From an uncultured Roseicyclus sp. (GTDB lineage: Bacteria > Pseudomonadota > Alphaproteobacteria > Rhodobacterales > Rhodobacteraceae): a stretch of DNA of 64,000 bases. Made by a program: the position numbers and the translations under genes. How positions within the stretch are numbered: position 1 is the first letter of the stretch; every line of letters starts with the position of its first letter. Below, piece by piece: positions 50,878 to 60,422 of the stretch. Location of the stretch: the NCBI GenBank assembly GCA_947494975.1, contig CANLXA010000002.1, forward strand, positions 310,001-374,000, written 5' to 3'. The notes under the pieces are model-generated. The model worked only from the letters and a program-made list of their open reading frames with translations, made no database searches and was not told the DNA's origin.

Positions 50878-52410
50878 ATGGCCGATATTCTGGCAGAGCT
50901 TGAAACACGCCGCGCCGATGCCCGTGCCGGTGGTGGGGAAAAGCGCGTCACCGCCCAACACGCCAAGGGCAAACTCACGGCCCGCGAGCGGATCGAGCTG
51001 TTGCTGGATGAGGGGAGTTTCGAGGAATACGACATGTTCGTCACCCATCGGACAACCGAGTTCGGCATGGCCGCCAACCGCCCGCCCGGTGATGGCGTCG
51101 TGACGGGCTGGGGCACGGTCAATGGCCGTCAGGTCTATGTGTTCAGCCAAGATTTCACGGTTCTGGGCGGGTCGGTATCGGAAACCCATGGCCAGAAGAT
51201 CTGCAAGATCATGGATATGGCGATGCAGAACGGCGCGCCGGTTGTGGGCATCAACGACTCGGGCGGCGCGCGGATTCAGGAAGGCGTGGACTCGCTGGCC
51301 GCCTATGGCGAGGTCTTCCAGCGCAATATCGAAGCCTCGGGCGTGGTGCCGCAGATCTCGATGATCATGGGGCCGTGTGCCGGCGGGGCCGTCTATTCCC
51401 CGGCGATGACCGATTTCATCTTCATGGTGAAGGATTCGTCCTACATGTTCGTGACCGGCCCGGACGTGGTGAAGACGGTGACGAACGAGGTGGTGACCGC
51501 CGAGGAATTGGGTGGCGCGTCGACCCATACACGGAAATCATCCGTCGCCGACGGGGCCTTCGAGAATGACGTCGAGGCGCTCAACGAGATCCGCCGCCTG
51601 ATCGACTTCCTGCCGCTTTCCAACCGCGACAAGCCGCCGGTGCGGCCCTTCTTCGACAGCCCGGACCGCATCGAGGACAGCCTTGATACGCTGGTGCCGG
51701 ACAATCCCAACCAGCCCTACGATATGCATGAGCTGATCACGAAAATCGCCGATGAGGGTGATTTCTACGAGATCCAGGCGGAGTTTGCGAAAAACATCCT
51801 GACCGGGTTCATCCGGCTGGAGGGGCAGACCGTGGGCGTGGTCGCCAATCAGCCGATGGTGCTGGCCGGTGTGCTGGATATCGACAGCGCACGCAAGGCG
51901 GCGCGGTTCGTCCGCTTCTGCGATTGCTTCGAGATCCCGATCCTGACGCTGGTGGATGTGCCCGGCTTCCTGCCCGGCACCGCGCAGGAATATGACGGGG
52001 TGATCAAACACGGCGCGAAACTGCTCTTCGCCTATGGCGAGGCGACGGTGCCGAAAGTGACCGTGATCACGCGCAAGGCCTATGGCGGGGCATATGTGGT
52101 GATGGCGTCCAAACATTTGCGGGCGGATATGAACTACGCCTGGCCGACGTCCGAGATTGCAGTGATGGGGGCCAAGGGAGCGGTGGAGATCCTGCACCGC
52201 TCGGATCAGGGCGACCCCGACAAGATCGCCGCCCATACCAAGGAATACGAGGACCGCTTTGCCAATCCGTTTGTCGCCGCCGAGCGCGGATTCGTGGACG
52301 AGGTGATCCAGCCCCATTCCACCCGCCGCCGCGTCTGCCGCGCCTTCGCGGCGCTCCGTCGCAAGGAGCAGAAGCGGCCGTGGAAGAAGCACGATAACAT
52401 TCCGCTCTGA
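50878..52410 (+). CDS. pccB: Propionyl-CoA carboxylase beta chain
   Basis: 510 aa from ATG 50878. Carboxyltransferase motifs: [80 protein letters not shown] and [20 protein letters not shown]. It moves CO2 from biotin to propionyl-CoA, giving methylmalonyl-CoA. Partner is PccA at 55355. Its TGA shares a base with the next small gene. Confidence 0.96.
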   Translation: MADILAELETRRADARAGGGEKRVTAQHAKGKLTARERIELLLDEGSFEEYDMFVTHRTTEFGMAANRPPGDGVVTGWGTVNGRQVYVFSQDFTVLGGSVSETHGQKICKIMDMAMQNGAPVVGINDSGGARIQEGVDSLAAYGEVFQRNIEASGVVPQISMIMGPCAGGAVYSPAMTDFIFMVKDSSYMFVTGPDVVKTVTNEVVTAEELGGASTHTRKSSVADGAFENDVEALNEIRRLIDFLPLSNRDKPPVRPFFDSPDRIEDSLDTLVPDNPNQPYDMHELITKIADEGDFYEIQAEFAKNILTGFIRLEGQTVGVVANQPMVLAGVLDIDSARKAARFVRFCDCFEIPILTLVDVPGFLPGTAQEYDGVIKHGAKLLFAYGEATVPKVTVITRKAYGGAYVVMASKHLRADMNYAWPTSEIAVMGAKGAVEILHRSDQGDPDKIAAHTKEYEDRFANPFVAAERGFVDEVIQPHSTRRRVCRAFAALRRKEQKRPWKKHDNIPL

Positions 52411-52757
52411 TGGCCCGCGACGCATGGCATATCACGCGCGATGAGCGCACCCTGACCCTGTCGCGCACCCGCGACGTGCGGTTCGACCTTGCGCAGTTGA
52501 GCTTCATCCCTGGGGAGGGGTTGAGCCGGTCGCGCCTGGCCCACCAGATCCGGCAAGACATGTGGCGCAAGTTGCAGCGCCTGCGGGGCTTTTCCCCGGC
52601 GGTGCGCGTCACGGTGCAGGAGGGCGGCATGGCCGTGCTGGCCGGTGGCGCGGTCAACGGCCCGGTGACGCGCCGCGCGGCCGATACGATTGCCGAGATG
52701 CTGGACGATCCCGACCTGCGGGCACGCTGGATCAAACATGCGCGGAGGCGGACATGA
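52410..52757 (+). CDS. Hypothetical protein coupled to pccB, 115 aa
   Basis: The ATG at 52410 overlaps the pccB stop (TGATG), so translation is coupled. Basic and soluble: DAWHITRDERTLTLSRTRDV, RQDMWRKLQRLRGFSPAVRV, then EGGMAVLAGGAVNGPV and a helical end. No family recognised. Its fixed place after pccB suggests a link with propionate metabolism, but no mechanism can be proposed. Confidence 0.7.
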   Translation: MARDAWHITRDERTLTLSRTRDVRFDLAQLSFIPGEGLSRSRLAHQIRQDMWRKLQRLRGFSPAVRVTVQEGGMAVLAGGAVNGPVTRRAADTIAEMLDDPDLRARWIKHARRRT

Positions 52758-52862
52758 TCCAGATTGATGGTTCGCCCCGCGGCGTCTTTTCTGATCCCAC
52801 CCGCCAGCCCTTTCCCGGAACCACCCGGCGCCCCGGCGCGTTCGGGTGGAAAGGAGAATGCC

Positions 52863-53126
52863 ATGACCAAGGATCACGGGCCGTCCATCAAGGACGACGA
52901 AACCTACGAAGCCCTGCGCGAAGACGGCGCGTCGAAGGAGAAGGCCGCGCGGATTGCCAACGCGCAGGCGTCGGATTCGCAATCGCCCTCGGAAAAGGGC
53001 GGCAAGGCGCAGGCCTACGAGGAGTGGACCAAGGACGCGCTTTACGAGCGCGCGCAGGAACTGGAGATCGACGGGCGGTCCGACATGTCCAAGGACGCGT
53101 TGATCGAGGCGTTGCGCACCAATTGA
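52863..53126 (+). CDS. DUF7218-like / Rho-N-domain small protein
   Basis: 87 aa from ATG 52863 with AAAGGAGA 5 bases upstream. TKDHGPSIKDDETYEALRED, GASKEKAARIANAQAS, and a C-terminal SAP/Rho-N-like helical pair (WTKDALYERAQELEIDGRSD, MSKDALIEALRTN). The Rho-N-like part may bind nucleic acid. Homologues are small stress or DNA-associated proteins. Name is from memory; role unknown. Confidence 0.7.
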   Translation: MTKDHGPSIKDDETYEALREDGASKEKAARIANAQASDSQSPSEKGGKAQAYEEWTKDALYERAQELEIDGRSDMSKDALIEALRTN

Positions 53127-53154
53127 GGGCACGCGCGCCCGGGCGGGGTGCGCC

Positions 53155-53541
53155 ATGAGCCAGTCCTTCACCATCACCCATGCCGATGACCGCCCGTTCA
53201 GGGGCGAAGGCCTTCGGGCGTTTTTCGAATACGCGGATCTTAAGGTTTCCGATGCGACGGGAGGAGCGTTCGGGGCCCAGGTGATCCGCGCCGTGCCGGG
53301 GCAGGAGAGCCCCGGCACCTGGCATTCGCACGATCTGGAGTTCCAGTTGGTCTATGTGACTAGGGGTTGGGTTGTGTTCGAATATGAGGGCGAGGGGGAG
53401 AATATGCTGCGCGCGGGGTCGTGCGTGTTGCAGCCCCCCGGTATCCGCCACCGGGAGGTGCGCCATTCTGACGATATGGAACTGATCGAGATCACGTCCC
53501 CTGCCGCGTTTGAGACCGCGCCAGAGGAGGCACCGTCGTGA
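53155..53541 (+). CDS. Cupin-domain protein
   Basis: 128 aa. One cupin barrel: GTWHSHDLEFQLVYVTRGWV with His-His and Glu ligands, then GSCVLQPPGIRHREVRHSD as the second motif with His. It likely binds a metal and a small organic acid, but whether it is an enzyme or a sensor is not visible. It overlaps the following gene by a few bases. Confidence 0.87.
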   Translation: MSQSFTITHADDRPFRGEGLRAFFEYADLKVSDATGGAFGAQVIRAVPGQESPGTWHSHDLEFQLVYVTRGWVVFEYEGEGENMLRAGSCVLQPPGIRHREVRHSDDMELIEITSPAAFETAPEEAPS

Positions 53542-53993
53542 TGGGAAACGCGACGCTGGTCAAGGTGGCGGTGGGGCTGGCCGGGCTGGTCGTGCTGGGG
53601 CTTGCGATCCTGTTCCTCGCCCCGCAATCGCCTGGCACGGGGGCCGACGAGGCGGTTTGCACGTCAACGGAAACCGGCGTCGCGCCGTCCGGGCGGACGA
53701 TATCGCTGTGTGAGATAATTCACGAAGCGCAGCCCTCCGGCGCGTCCTGGGCCGTGGTGCGGGTGCTGGACCCGGCGCTGTCCGATGATGCGCTGGGGCA
53801 GGACCATGCGGATCATGATTGGGCGTGTGAGACATGGGGCCTGACCGTCCTTGAAGCGGAGCCGCGCCCCGAGCGGATTGTCGTGCAGGTGATGGCGGCG
53901 CCATTCGTCCGTGGCGAGCCCGCGCAGGGGATAACTCAATCCATCGAGGCCTATTCGGTCGAAAACGGCACCTGCATATGGGAGTTGTTGTGA
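53541..53993 (+). CDS. Hypothetical membrane-anchored/periplasmic protein
   Basis: 150 aa from ATG 53541 (a GTG at 53538 is possible). It overlaps the cupin stop. One N-terminal membrane helix (LVKVAVGLAGLVVLGLAILF) is followed by a periplasmic domain with four cysteines (AVCTSTE, SLCEII, WACETW, GTCIWE) that could form two disulfides. No family recognised. Confidence 0.7.
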   Translation: MGNATLVKVAVGLAGLVVLGLAILFLAPQSPGTGADEAVCTSTETGVAPSGRTISLCEIIHEAQPSGASWAVVRVLDPALSDDALGQDHADHDWACETWGLTVLEAEPRPERIVVQVMAAPFVRGEPAQGITQSIEAYSVENGTCIWELL

Positions 53994-54357
53994 TGTTTGA
54001 TCAACATGTTGCGCCCCGTTCTTCATGCCATGGGCCATGTGATGCAATCGAGTCACAGGGTGGCCATTCTTGTGGAAAGACCTGTGGAGAACGCGGCCCA
54101 TTGTGTAACGTCCGCCCTAGCTGCACACATGCAGCTGTACCTCGGACCGTGGCCGGGTCCATGGGCATCAGCCCGTTAGGCCCGGTCACACCGCGAGGCA
54201 AAAAGAAGAAGAAAACGGCCCGGGCGGAATTGCAGACGCCGCTTGCGCTGATACGGCAGGTCCTAAGGCACCATCCCCCAGTGTGCCGGAGCAGGACATT
54301 CCTTCTGACCGGACGGGGTCTCGGCCTCGTCCGGTATATTCCTGCCGCGGTGCCATC
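53994..54357. other. 364-base non-coding stretch with two stem-loops
   Basis: No gene supported: a long plus-strand frame through it has a Cys/Arg-rich, low-complexity product with a run of lysines. Two hairpins are clear near its end: GTCCT..GGCAC paired with GTGCC..AGGAC (54260-54297) and ACCGGACG-N12-CGTCCGGT (54308-54335). The second lies 22 bases before the next ATG. They may form a structured leader. Confidence 0.5.
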
Positions 54358-54732
54358 ATGCTGAAACACCGTGGGTTTCCCTCCCGTCTGCCAAGCAGCG
54401 ATTACCAGTTCACCATTCGGCGCGACAACAAGGGCGGCGCGACGAAGCTGATCATGCGCGAGCGCTATGCGGACCGCAAACCCGCCGATCGCCGCGCCGA
54501 TGCCGCGTTCATGGAAGCACTGTGGCTGTTCTTCGGGGATCAGCCGTTCGAACGGGGAAATCTCGATGCCGGACGGCTGAGCTGGCTGTTCGAACGCGAG
54601 GTTGTGCCCGCCGAAGACCCGTTCGATCCCGAGAGTTACGAGGCGCTGTTGCGTATCGACGAAGGCCGTGCGCGGGCGGCGTTTCCCGAAGCCTTTGACG
54701 GCAGCGGGATCTGGGACGGGGGATCGGCATGA
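54358..54732 (+). CDS. Hypothetical protein, 124 aa
   Basis: MLKHRGFPSRLPSSDYQFTI, then a basic RRDNKGGATKLIMRERYADR, ADAAFMEALWLFFGDQPFER, and an acidic end (DPESYEALLRIDEGRARAAF). Soluble; no known motif. An in-frame ATG at 54283 lies inside the hairpins and is less likely. It lies among small genes between pccB and pccA. Confidence 0.65.
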   Translation: MLKHRGFPSRLPSSDYQFTIRRDNKGGATKLIMRERYADRKPADRRADAAFMEALWLFFGDQPFERGNLDAGRLSWLFEREVVPAEDPFDPESYEALLRIDEGRARAAFPEAFDGSGIWDGGSA

Positions 54733-55033
54733 TTTCGCCCGGCATTAACCTTTATGAGCGATTCACTGCGCACAAACCGGCCGTGGTGCGAACGCCCCTT
54801 TCGGCTCCGCAGGAACCTGCCATGGTCGTTCTGTCGGCCACTGTCCCCAGTTGTAAATACCCGGCCGACACCCACAAGACGTGTTACCCTTCCCCTTCAA
54901 AGCGGTCGGCCGGATCCCCGCGCCGACCGCTCTTTTTTTCTTTTTTCGACAGGCAGGGAAACCGGACTACTCCAAATGCGCGATTTCGTGTAGGAAGACG
55001 CATACGAGGATTATCGACAGGAGACGCACCACA
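54733..55033 (+). ncRNA. Candidate small RNA region with strong terminator
   Basis: 300 bases without a clear gene, ending in a perfect intrinsic terminator at 54901-54946. The unrelated upstream gene ends 169 bases earlier. Open frames here are Arg/Pro-rich shadows. A degraded copy of the dispersed motif is at 54841-54862. A small RNA starting between about 54740 and 54800 is a reasonable guess. Confidence 0.35.
54901..54946 (+). terminator. Rho-independent terminator
   Basis: AGCGGTCGGC (54901-54910) pairs perfectly with GCCGACCGCT (54922-54931), followed by T-rich CTTTTTTTCTTTTTT. Confidence 0.92.
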
Positions 55034-55234
55034 ATGCGCACGAAGTTTACCCTTACTGCCCTCTTTGCCGCTGCCATGGCGGTTTCCGGATGCGTCGCAT
55101 CCGATCTTGAACGCGCCGGTATCGGCGCCGTTGTCGGCGGTGTCGGCACGGCCGCGCTTGGCGGGTCGGTTGCGACCGGCGTTGTGGCGGGTGCCGCAGC
55201 GGGCGCGCTTTGCGACGACGTCAACCTCTGCTGA
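55034..55234 (+). CDS. Small glycine-zipper lipoprotein, 66 aa
   Basis: Signal peptide with lipobox AVSGC (MRTKFTLTALFAAAMAVSGC); mature part starts CVASDLERAG and is Gly/Ala-rich with GxxxG-type repeats (IGAVVGGVGTAALGGSVATG, VVAGAAAGAL), ending CDDVNLC. Glycine zippers favour membrane helix packing. Outer-membrane or periplasmic. A terminator follows. Upstream GGAG is weakly spaced. Confidence 0.75.
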   Translation: MRTKFTLTALFAAAMAVSGCVASDLERAGIGAVVGGVGTAALGGSVATGVVAGAAAGALCDDVNLC

Positions 55235-55277
55235 GGGCATAGACGCGGGGCATACCCGCACCCGATCTGAGAATTCG

Positions 55278-55313
55278 GACCATCGGAGCCTTGCGGCCCC
55301 GGTGGTCTTTTTT
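55278..55313 (+). terminator. Rho-independent terminator after the small lipoprotein gene
   Basis: GACCATCGGAGCC pairs with GGCCCCGGTGGTC around loop TTGC, with two imperfect positions, followed by TTTTTT. Confidence 0.75.
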
Positions 55314-55354
55314 GTTGTGCGGGCGGCCAAGACCCGCGGGGAAGGGACAGAGAG

Positions 55355-57403
55355 ATGTTCAAGAAAATTCTGATCGCCAACCGGGGTGAAATCGCCTGCC
55401 GCGTGATCAAGACGGCCAAGCGCATGGGGATCCCCACGGTCGCCGTCTATTCCGACGCCGATCGCAATGCCCTGCATGTGAAGATGGCCGATGAGGCCGT
55501 GCATATCGGCCCGCCGCCCGCCGCCGAAAGCTACATCGTGATCGACAAGATCATGGAGGCGATCCGCAGCACGGGCGCCGATGCAGTGCATCCGGGATAC
55601 GGGTTCCTGAGCGAAAACAGGATGTTCGCCGAGGCATTGGAGGCCGAAGGCGTGGCGTTTATCGGGCCGCCGGCCTCGGCCATCGAGCAGATGGGCGACA
55701 AGATCACCTCCAAGAAAATCGCGGCCGAGGCGGGCGTCAGCACGGTGCCGGGCCATATGGGCCTGATTGCGGATGCGGCCGAAGCAATCAAGATTTCCGG
55801 CGAGATCGGCTATCCCGTGATGCTGAAGGCCAGTGCAGGCGGCGGCGGCAAGGGGATGCGCATCGCGTGGTCCGAGGATGAGGTGGCCGAGGGCTTCCAG
55901 GCCTCCAAGAACGAGGCCGCGTCCAGCTTTGGCGATGACCGCATGTTCATCGAGAAATTCGTGACCCAGCCGCGCCATATCGAGATTCAGGTGCTGGCCG
56001 ACCAGCACGGCAATGCGATCTATCTGGGCGAGCGGGAATGCTCGATCCAGCGCCGCAACCAGAAGGTGATCGAGGAGGCCCCGTCGCCGTTTCTGGATGA
56101 GGCGACGCGCAAGGCGATGGGCGAACAGGCCGTGAGCCTGGCCCAGGCTGTGGGATATACCAGCGCGGGCACCGTGGAATTCATCGTGGACGGGGAGCGG
56201 AACTTCTACTTCCTTGAGATGAACACGCGCCTTCAGGTGGAGCATCCGGTGACAGAGCTGATCACCGGCGTCGATCTGGTGGAGCAGATGATCCGCGTCG
56301 CGGCGGGCCATCCGCTGGATCTGGCGCAATCGGAGGTGACGTTGACGGGGTGGGCGATTGAGAGCCGCCTATATGCCGAGGATCCCTATCGCGGCTTTCT
56401 GCCCTCCATCGGGCGGCTGACGCGCTATCGCCCGCCCGCCGAGGTGGCCGCGGGGCCGCTTCTGACCACGGGCAATTGGCAAGGTGATGCCGAGGCCGGA
56501 GAGACCGCCGTGCGCAACGATACCGGCGTTTTCGAGGGCGGCGAGATTTCGATGTATTACGACCCGATGATCGCCAAGCTGTGCACCTGGGGGCCGGATC
56601 GGCCCACGGCGCTGGAGGCGATGCGCGTGGCGCTGGACGGGTTCGAGGTGGAAGGGATCGGCCACAACCTGCCGTTCCTGAGCGCGGTGATGGACCATCC
56701 GAAATTCGCCTCGGGCGACATGACAACGGCGTTCATTGCCGAGGAATACCCCGACGGCTTTGACGGCGTGGACCTGCCGGACGGCGAAAAGCGCCGGATC
56801 GCCGCAGCTGCGGCAGCCATGCACCGGGTGGCGGAAATTCGACGCACGCGGGTGTCGGGCCGGATGGACAACCACGAGCGCCATGTGGGCAGCGATTGGG
56901 TTGTCGTGATGGGCGACGAGGTGCCCTGGCCGCTGATCGTCGAGGGTGACAGGGGCGGGGCGACGATCCGCTTCGAGGATGGTGCGCGGATGCGGGTGGA
57001 GGGCGATTGGACGCCGGGCCAGTCGCTGGCGCGGATGTCCGTCGATGGGCGGCCCCTGGTCCTGAAAGTGGGCAAGGTGCCCGGCGGCTTCCGCCTGCGC
57101 ACACGCGGGGCGGATATGAAGGTGCATGTGCGCACCCCGCGCCAGGCCGAGCTTGCCACGCTGATGCCCGCGAAACTGCCGCCCGATACGTCGCGGATGC
57201 TGCTCTGCCCGATGCCCGGGCTGGTTGTGAAAATCGACGTGGAGGAGGGCCAGGAGGTGCAGGACGGCCAGGCGCTGTGCACCGTCGAGGCGATGAAGAT
57301 GGAAAACATCCTGCGCGCCGAGCGCAAGGGCGTGGTGGCCAAGATCAATGCCGCCCCCGGTGACAGCCTTGCCGTCGATGATGTGATCATGGAGTTCGAG
57401 TGA
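55355..57403 (+). CDS. pccA: Propionyl-CoA carboxylase alpha chain (biotin carboxylase + BCCP)
   Basis: 682 aa. Biotin carboxylase: FKKILIANRGEIACRVIKTA, HPGYGFLSENRMFAEALEAE, KASAGGGGKGMRIAWSEDEV, and FLEMNTRLQVEHPVTELITG. A middle linker domain (BT) leads to the C-terminal biotinyl domain with EAMKMENILRAE at about residue 645, Lys being the biotin site. With PccB it carboxylates propionyl-CoA using ATP and bicarbonate. Confidence 0.96.
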   Translation: MFKKILIANRGEIACRVIKTAKRMGIPTVAVYSDADRNALHVKMADEAVHIGPPPAAESYIVIDKIMEAIRSTGADAVHPGYGFLSENRMFAEALEAEGVAFIGPPASAIEQMGDKITSKKIAAEAGVSTVPGHMGLIADAAEAIKISGEIGYPVMLKASAGGGGKGMRIAWSEDEVAEGFQASKNEAASSFGDDRMFIEKFVTQPRHIEIQVLADQHGNAIYLGERECSIQRRNQKVIEEAPSPFLDEATRKAMGEQAVSLAQAVGYTSAGTVEFIVDGERNFYFLEMNTRLQVEHPVTELITGVDLVEQMIRVAAGHPLDLAQSEVTLTGWAIESRLYAEDPYRGFLPSIGRLTRYRPPAEVAAGPLLTTGNWQGDAEAGETAVRNDTGVFEGGEISMYYDPMIAKLCTWGPDRPTALEAMRVALDGFEVEGIGHNLPFLSAVMDHPKFASGDMTTAFIAEEYPDGFDGVDLPDGEKRRIAAAAAAMHRVAEIRRTRVSGRMDNHERHVGSDWVVVMGDEVPWPLIVEGDRGGATIRFEDGARMRVEGDWTPGQSLARMSVDGRPLVLKVGKVPGGFRLRTRGADMKVHVRTPRQAELATLMPAKLPPDTSRMLLCPMPGLVVKIDVEEGQEVQDGQALCTVEAMKMENILRAERKGVVAKINAAPGDSLAVDDVIMEFE

Positions 57404-57467
57404 GAGGTTCAGGTATCATCCATCCCGCGCCGATGCCCCACGCCTTGAGGGGCGGGGCCGTTGAGCA

Positions 57468-57962
57468 TTATTGGCCCTGCCGCAATTCTTCTTGCCGGAG
57501 CTGGAAATTGTCGATGGCGCGGATGATCTCGCGCACGTCGCGCGGGGCGGGGCGGCGCATGCCCACGGTGCCGTCCTTGGCAACGACAACCACGGAGAAC
57601 CCGCGTGGCCGCAGCGCCGTCCGGATTGCCGAGCGCGCCGAGGGATCGGTATCGAAAATGATCACCACGTCGCGTTCCAGAAGCGCGTCGGGGCGCCGGG
57701 TCAACAGCTCCATCTGTTCGATGAAGCGGGGATCGGCGGGCGTGTCTGCAAAGACGACGATAGGCCGCGCGACCCACAAGAACTCCTCCAGCGTCAGATC
57801 GATCGCATCGCGGGGCGTCAGCGGGTCCACCGCCACCATCTCTGTCTCGGGTGCCGCATCATCCGCCATGACAATCGTGGCGGCGCTTGCATCCTGGGCG
57901 AGGGCGGGCATCGGTACGGTCAGGGCCGCGCTGAGCAAAAAGATCAGGGGAATTCGTCGCAT
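57468..57962 (-). CDS. DUF4174 domain periplasmic protein
   Basis: 164 aa from ATG 57962 with GGAGG 5 bases upstream. Signal peptide (RRIPLIFLLSAALTVPMPAL, AQ), then a thioredoxin-like DUF4174 region: WVARPIVVFADTPADPRFIE, DVVIIFDTDPSARSAI, GFSVVVVAKDGTVGMRRPA and VREIIRAIDNFQLRQEELR. Redox function not shown, as CxxC is absent. Convergent with pccA. Confidence 0.85.
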   Translation of the reverse strand: MRRIPLIFLLSAALTVPMPALAQDASAATIVMADDAAPETEMVAVDPLTPRDAIDLTLEEFLWVARPIVVFADTPADPRFIEQMELLTRRPDALLERDVVIIFDTDPSARSAIRTALRPRGFSVVVVAKDGTVGMRRPAPRDVREIIRAIDNFQLRQEELRQGQ

Positions 57963-58285
57963 AGGTCCTCCAGTCATCGCAGATATAGGCACCACGCCGA
58001 ACAAAGCGAAGGCTTTCGCGCAGTTCAACGGGATGTTGACCGGATATTCACAAAACCTTGTCCCTGCCGCCACGCGGACCGCCACGGTGGTGGGACAGGG
58101 ACGGGGTATGGACATGGTCCGGCACGAGCGCCCACCGCGAAGCAGCCCGTGGCGCACAGGCGCTGACCGCCAAATACGACAAAGACCTGGCATGGCCCGC
58201 CCCGGGCCGGCGGGCTTTGTCGACCCGATCGATGCCCCTCCGGCGGAGACCGGGGAGCAGACAGTTGAAGGAAGAGGATGATCCG
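57963..58285. other. 323-base leader region of the methylmalonyl-CoA mutase gene
   Basis: No gene supported. It contains several plus-strand hairpins: GTCCCTG...CAGGGAC (58060-58102), a possible GCGCCCAC...GTGGCGC pair (about 58128-58155) and GCCCGCC-N7-GGCGGGC followed by TTT (58195-58218). The last looks like a weak terminator before the gene, so attenuation is possible. Confidence 0.45.
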
Positions 58286-60415
58286 ATGACGGAGAAGACC
58301 GATGCCTGGCGCGAGATGGCGCAAAGGGAGCTGAAGGGGCGCGACCCGAGTGACCTGACGTGGAAGACGCTGGAAGGGATCGACGTGAAACCGCTCTACA
58401 CGGCGGCGGATACGGCCGATCTGGGCCATATGGGCGCGCTGCCCGGCGAGGCCCCGTTCACGCGCGGTGTGAAGGCCACGATGTATGCCGGGCGCCCCTG
58501 GACGATCCGGCAGTATGCGGGCTTTTCCACGGCCGAGGAAAGCAACGCTTTCTACCGGCAGGGCCTCGCGGCCGGTCAGCAGGGCGTGTCGGTGGCCTTC
58601 GATCTGGCCACGCACCGTGGCTATGACAGCGACCATGAGCGGGTGATGGGCGATGTCGGCAAGGCCGGTGTGGCCATCGACAGCGTGGAGGATATGAAGA
58701 TCCTCTTCGACGGGATCCCGCTGGATCAGGTGTCGGTTTCCATGACGATGAACGGGGCCGTCATCCCGATCCTGGCGAATTTCATTGTCGCAGGCGAAGA
58801 GCAGGGGCACGACAAGGCCCTGCTGAGCGGGACCATTCAGAACGACATCCTGAAAGAGTTCATGGTGCGGAATACCTACATCTATCCGCCCGAGCCTTCG
58901 ATGCGGATCATTTCGGATATCATCAGCTATACGTCTGATAACATGCCGAAATTCAATTCGATCTCGATTTCCGGCTACCACATGCAGGAGGCGGGCGCGA
59001 ACCTTGTGCAGGAGCTGGCCTACACGATTGCGGATGGGCGCGAATATGTGCGCGCGGCGATCGAGGCGGGTATGGATGTGGACAAGTTCGCCGGGCGGCT
59101 GAGTTTCTTCTTTGCCATCGGCATGAATTTCTTCATGGAAATCGCCAAGCTTCGCGCCGCGCGGACGTTGTGGTACCGGGTGATGAGTGAGTTCGGGGCG
59201 AAATCCGAGCGCTCCAAGATGCTGCGCACCCATTGCCAGACCTCGGGCGTGAGCCTGCAGGAGCAGGACCCCTACAACAACGTCGTGCGCACCGCCTTCG
59301 AGGCGATGAGCGCGGTTCTGGGTGGCACCCAATCGCTCCATACCAACAGCTTTGACGAAGCGATTGCCCTGCCGACCGAGTTTTCCGCCCGCATCGCGCG
59401 CAACACGCAGTTGATCTTGCGGGAGGAAACCGGCGTCACCAATGTGGTCGATCCGCTGGCGGGGTCCTACTACATCGAGAGCCTCACCAATGAGTTGATC
59501 GAGAAGGCCACCGCGCTGATGGACGAGGTGGAGGAGATGGGAGGCATGACCAAGGCCGTCGCCTCCGGCCTGCCGAAGCTGCGGATCGAGGAATCGGCGG
59601 CCCGCAGGCAGGCCATGATCGACCGCGGCACCGAGGTGATCGTGGGCGTCAACAAGTATCGCAAGCAGAGCGAGGATCCGATCGATATCCGCGATATCGA
59701 CGACAACGCCGTGCGCGAGGCGCAGATTGCGCGCCTGAAGCGTATTCGCGACAGCCGCGACGATGCGGCCTGTGCCGCGGCGCTTGCCGGGTTGGAGCGC
59801 ACGGCCAAGGAGGGCGGAAACCTGTTGGCGGCCGCCGTGGAAGCAGCGCGCGCGCGGGCAACTGTGGGAGAAATCAGCATGTCGATGGAAAAAGTGTTCG
59901 GCCGCCACCGCGCCGAAGTGAAGACGCTCGCCGGGGTGTATGGGTCGGCCTATGAGGGCGATGAAGACTTCGCCGCGATCCAGACCGAAGTGGAGCATTT
60001 CGCCGAGACCGAGGGCCGTAGGCCCCGGATGCTCGTCGTCAAGATGGGGCAGGACGGCCACGATCGGGGCGCCAAGGTGATCGCCACGGCCTTTGCCGAT
60101 ATCGGGTTCGACGTGGATGTCGGCCCCCTGTTCCAGACCCCGGAGGAGGCGGCGCAGGATGCCATCGACAACGATGTGCACGTGATCGGCATCTCATCCC
60201 AGGCCGCGGGCCACAAGACGCTGGCGCCGAAGCTGATCGAGGCGTTGAAGGCGGAAGGCGCGGGAGAGATCCTGGTGATCTGCGGCGGTGTGATCCCGCA
60301 GCAGGATTACGATTTCCTGAAACAGGCGGGGGTGGCCGCGATTTTCGGGCCGGGAACCCATATTCCGTCCGCCGCGCGCGATATCCTGCGGCTGGTGGGC
60401 GAGGCGCGGGGGTAA
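58286..60415 (+). CDS. Methylmalonyl-CoA mutase
   Basis: 709 aa from ATG 58286; upstream in-frame sequence is hairpin-rich and not protein-like. Large domain with [45 protein letters not shown]-type region [20 protein letters not shown], and [21 protein letters not shown]-terminal B12 domain with [20 protein letters not shown] (the DxHxxG motif binding cobalamin). Single-chain form. It converts methylmalonyl-CoA to succinyl-CoA, completing propionate use begun by PccAB. Separate promoter likely. Confidence 0.95.
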   Translation: MTEKTDAWREMAQRELKGRDPSDLTWKTLEGIDVKPLYTAADTADLGHMGALPGEAPFTRGVKATMYAGRPWTIRQYAGFSTAEESNAFYRQGLAAGQQGVSVAFDLATHRGYDSDHERVMGDVGKAGVAIDSVEDMKILFDGIPLDQVSVSMTMNGAVIPILANFIVAGEEQGHDKALLSGTIQNDILKEFMVRNTYIYPPEPSMRIISDIISYTSDNMPKFNSISISGYHMQEAGANLVQELAYTIADGREYVRAAIEAGMDVDKFAGRLSFFFAIGMNFFMEIAKLRAARTLWYRVMSEFGAKSERSKMLRTHCQTSGVSLQEQDPYNNVVRTAFEAMSAVLGGTQSLHTNSFDEAIALPTEFSARIARNTQLILREETGVTNVVDPLAGSYYIESLTNELIEKATALMDEVEEMGGMTKAVASGLPKLRIEESAARRQAMIDRGTEVIVGVNKYRKQSEDPIDIRDIDDNAVREAQIARLKRIRDSRDDAACAAALAGLERTAKEGGNLLAAAVEAARARATVGEISMSMEKVFGRHRAEVKTLAGVYGSAYEGDEDFAAIQTEVEHFAETEGRRPRMLVVKMGQDGHDRGAKVIATAFADIGFDVDVGPLFQTPEEAAQDAIDNDVHVIGISSQAAGHKTLAPKLIEALKAEGAGEILVICGGVIPQQDYDFLKQAGVAAIFGPGTHIPSAARDILRLVGEARG

Positions 60416-60422
60416 GGCGCGG

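Noticed and set aside
52754-53158. Continuation frame beginning MIQIDGSPRG after the 115-aa gene
   Set aside because: Runs antiphase through the DUF7218-like gene and turns into an Arg/Gly-rich shadow; the Shine-Dalgarno at 52855 belongs to the other frame.
54729-55373. Plus-strand frame through the terminator and the small lipoprotein
   Set aside because: Runs through a perfect terminator and is antiphase to the lipoprotein; no ribosome site.
57963-58285. Cobalamin riboswitch
   Set aside because: A GGAGACC string is present, but the GCCACTG core and the upstream paired elements are absent; likely chance.
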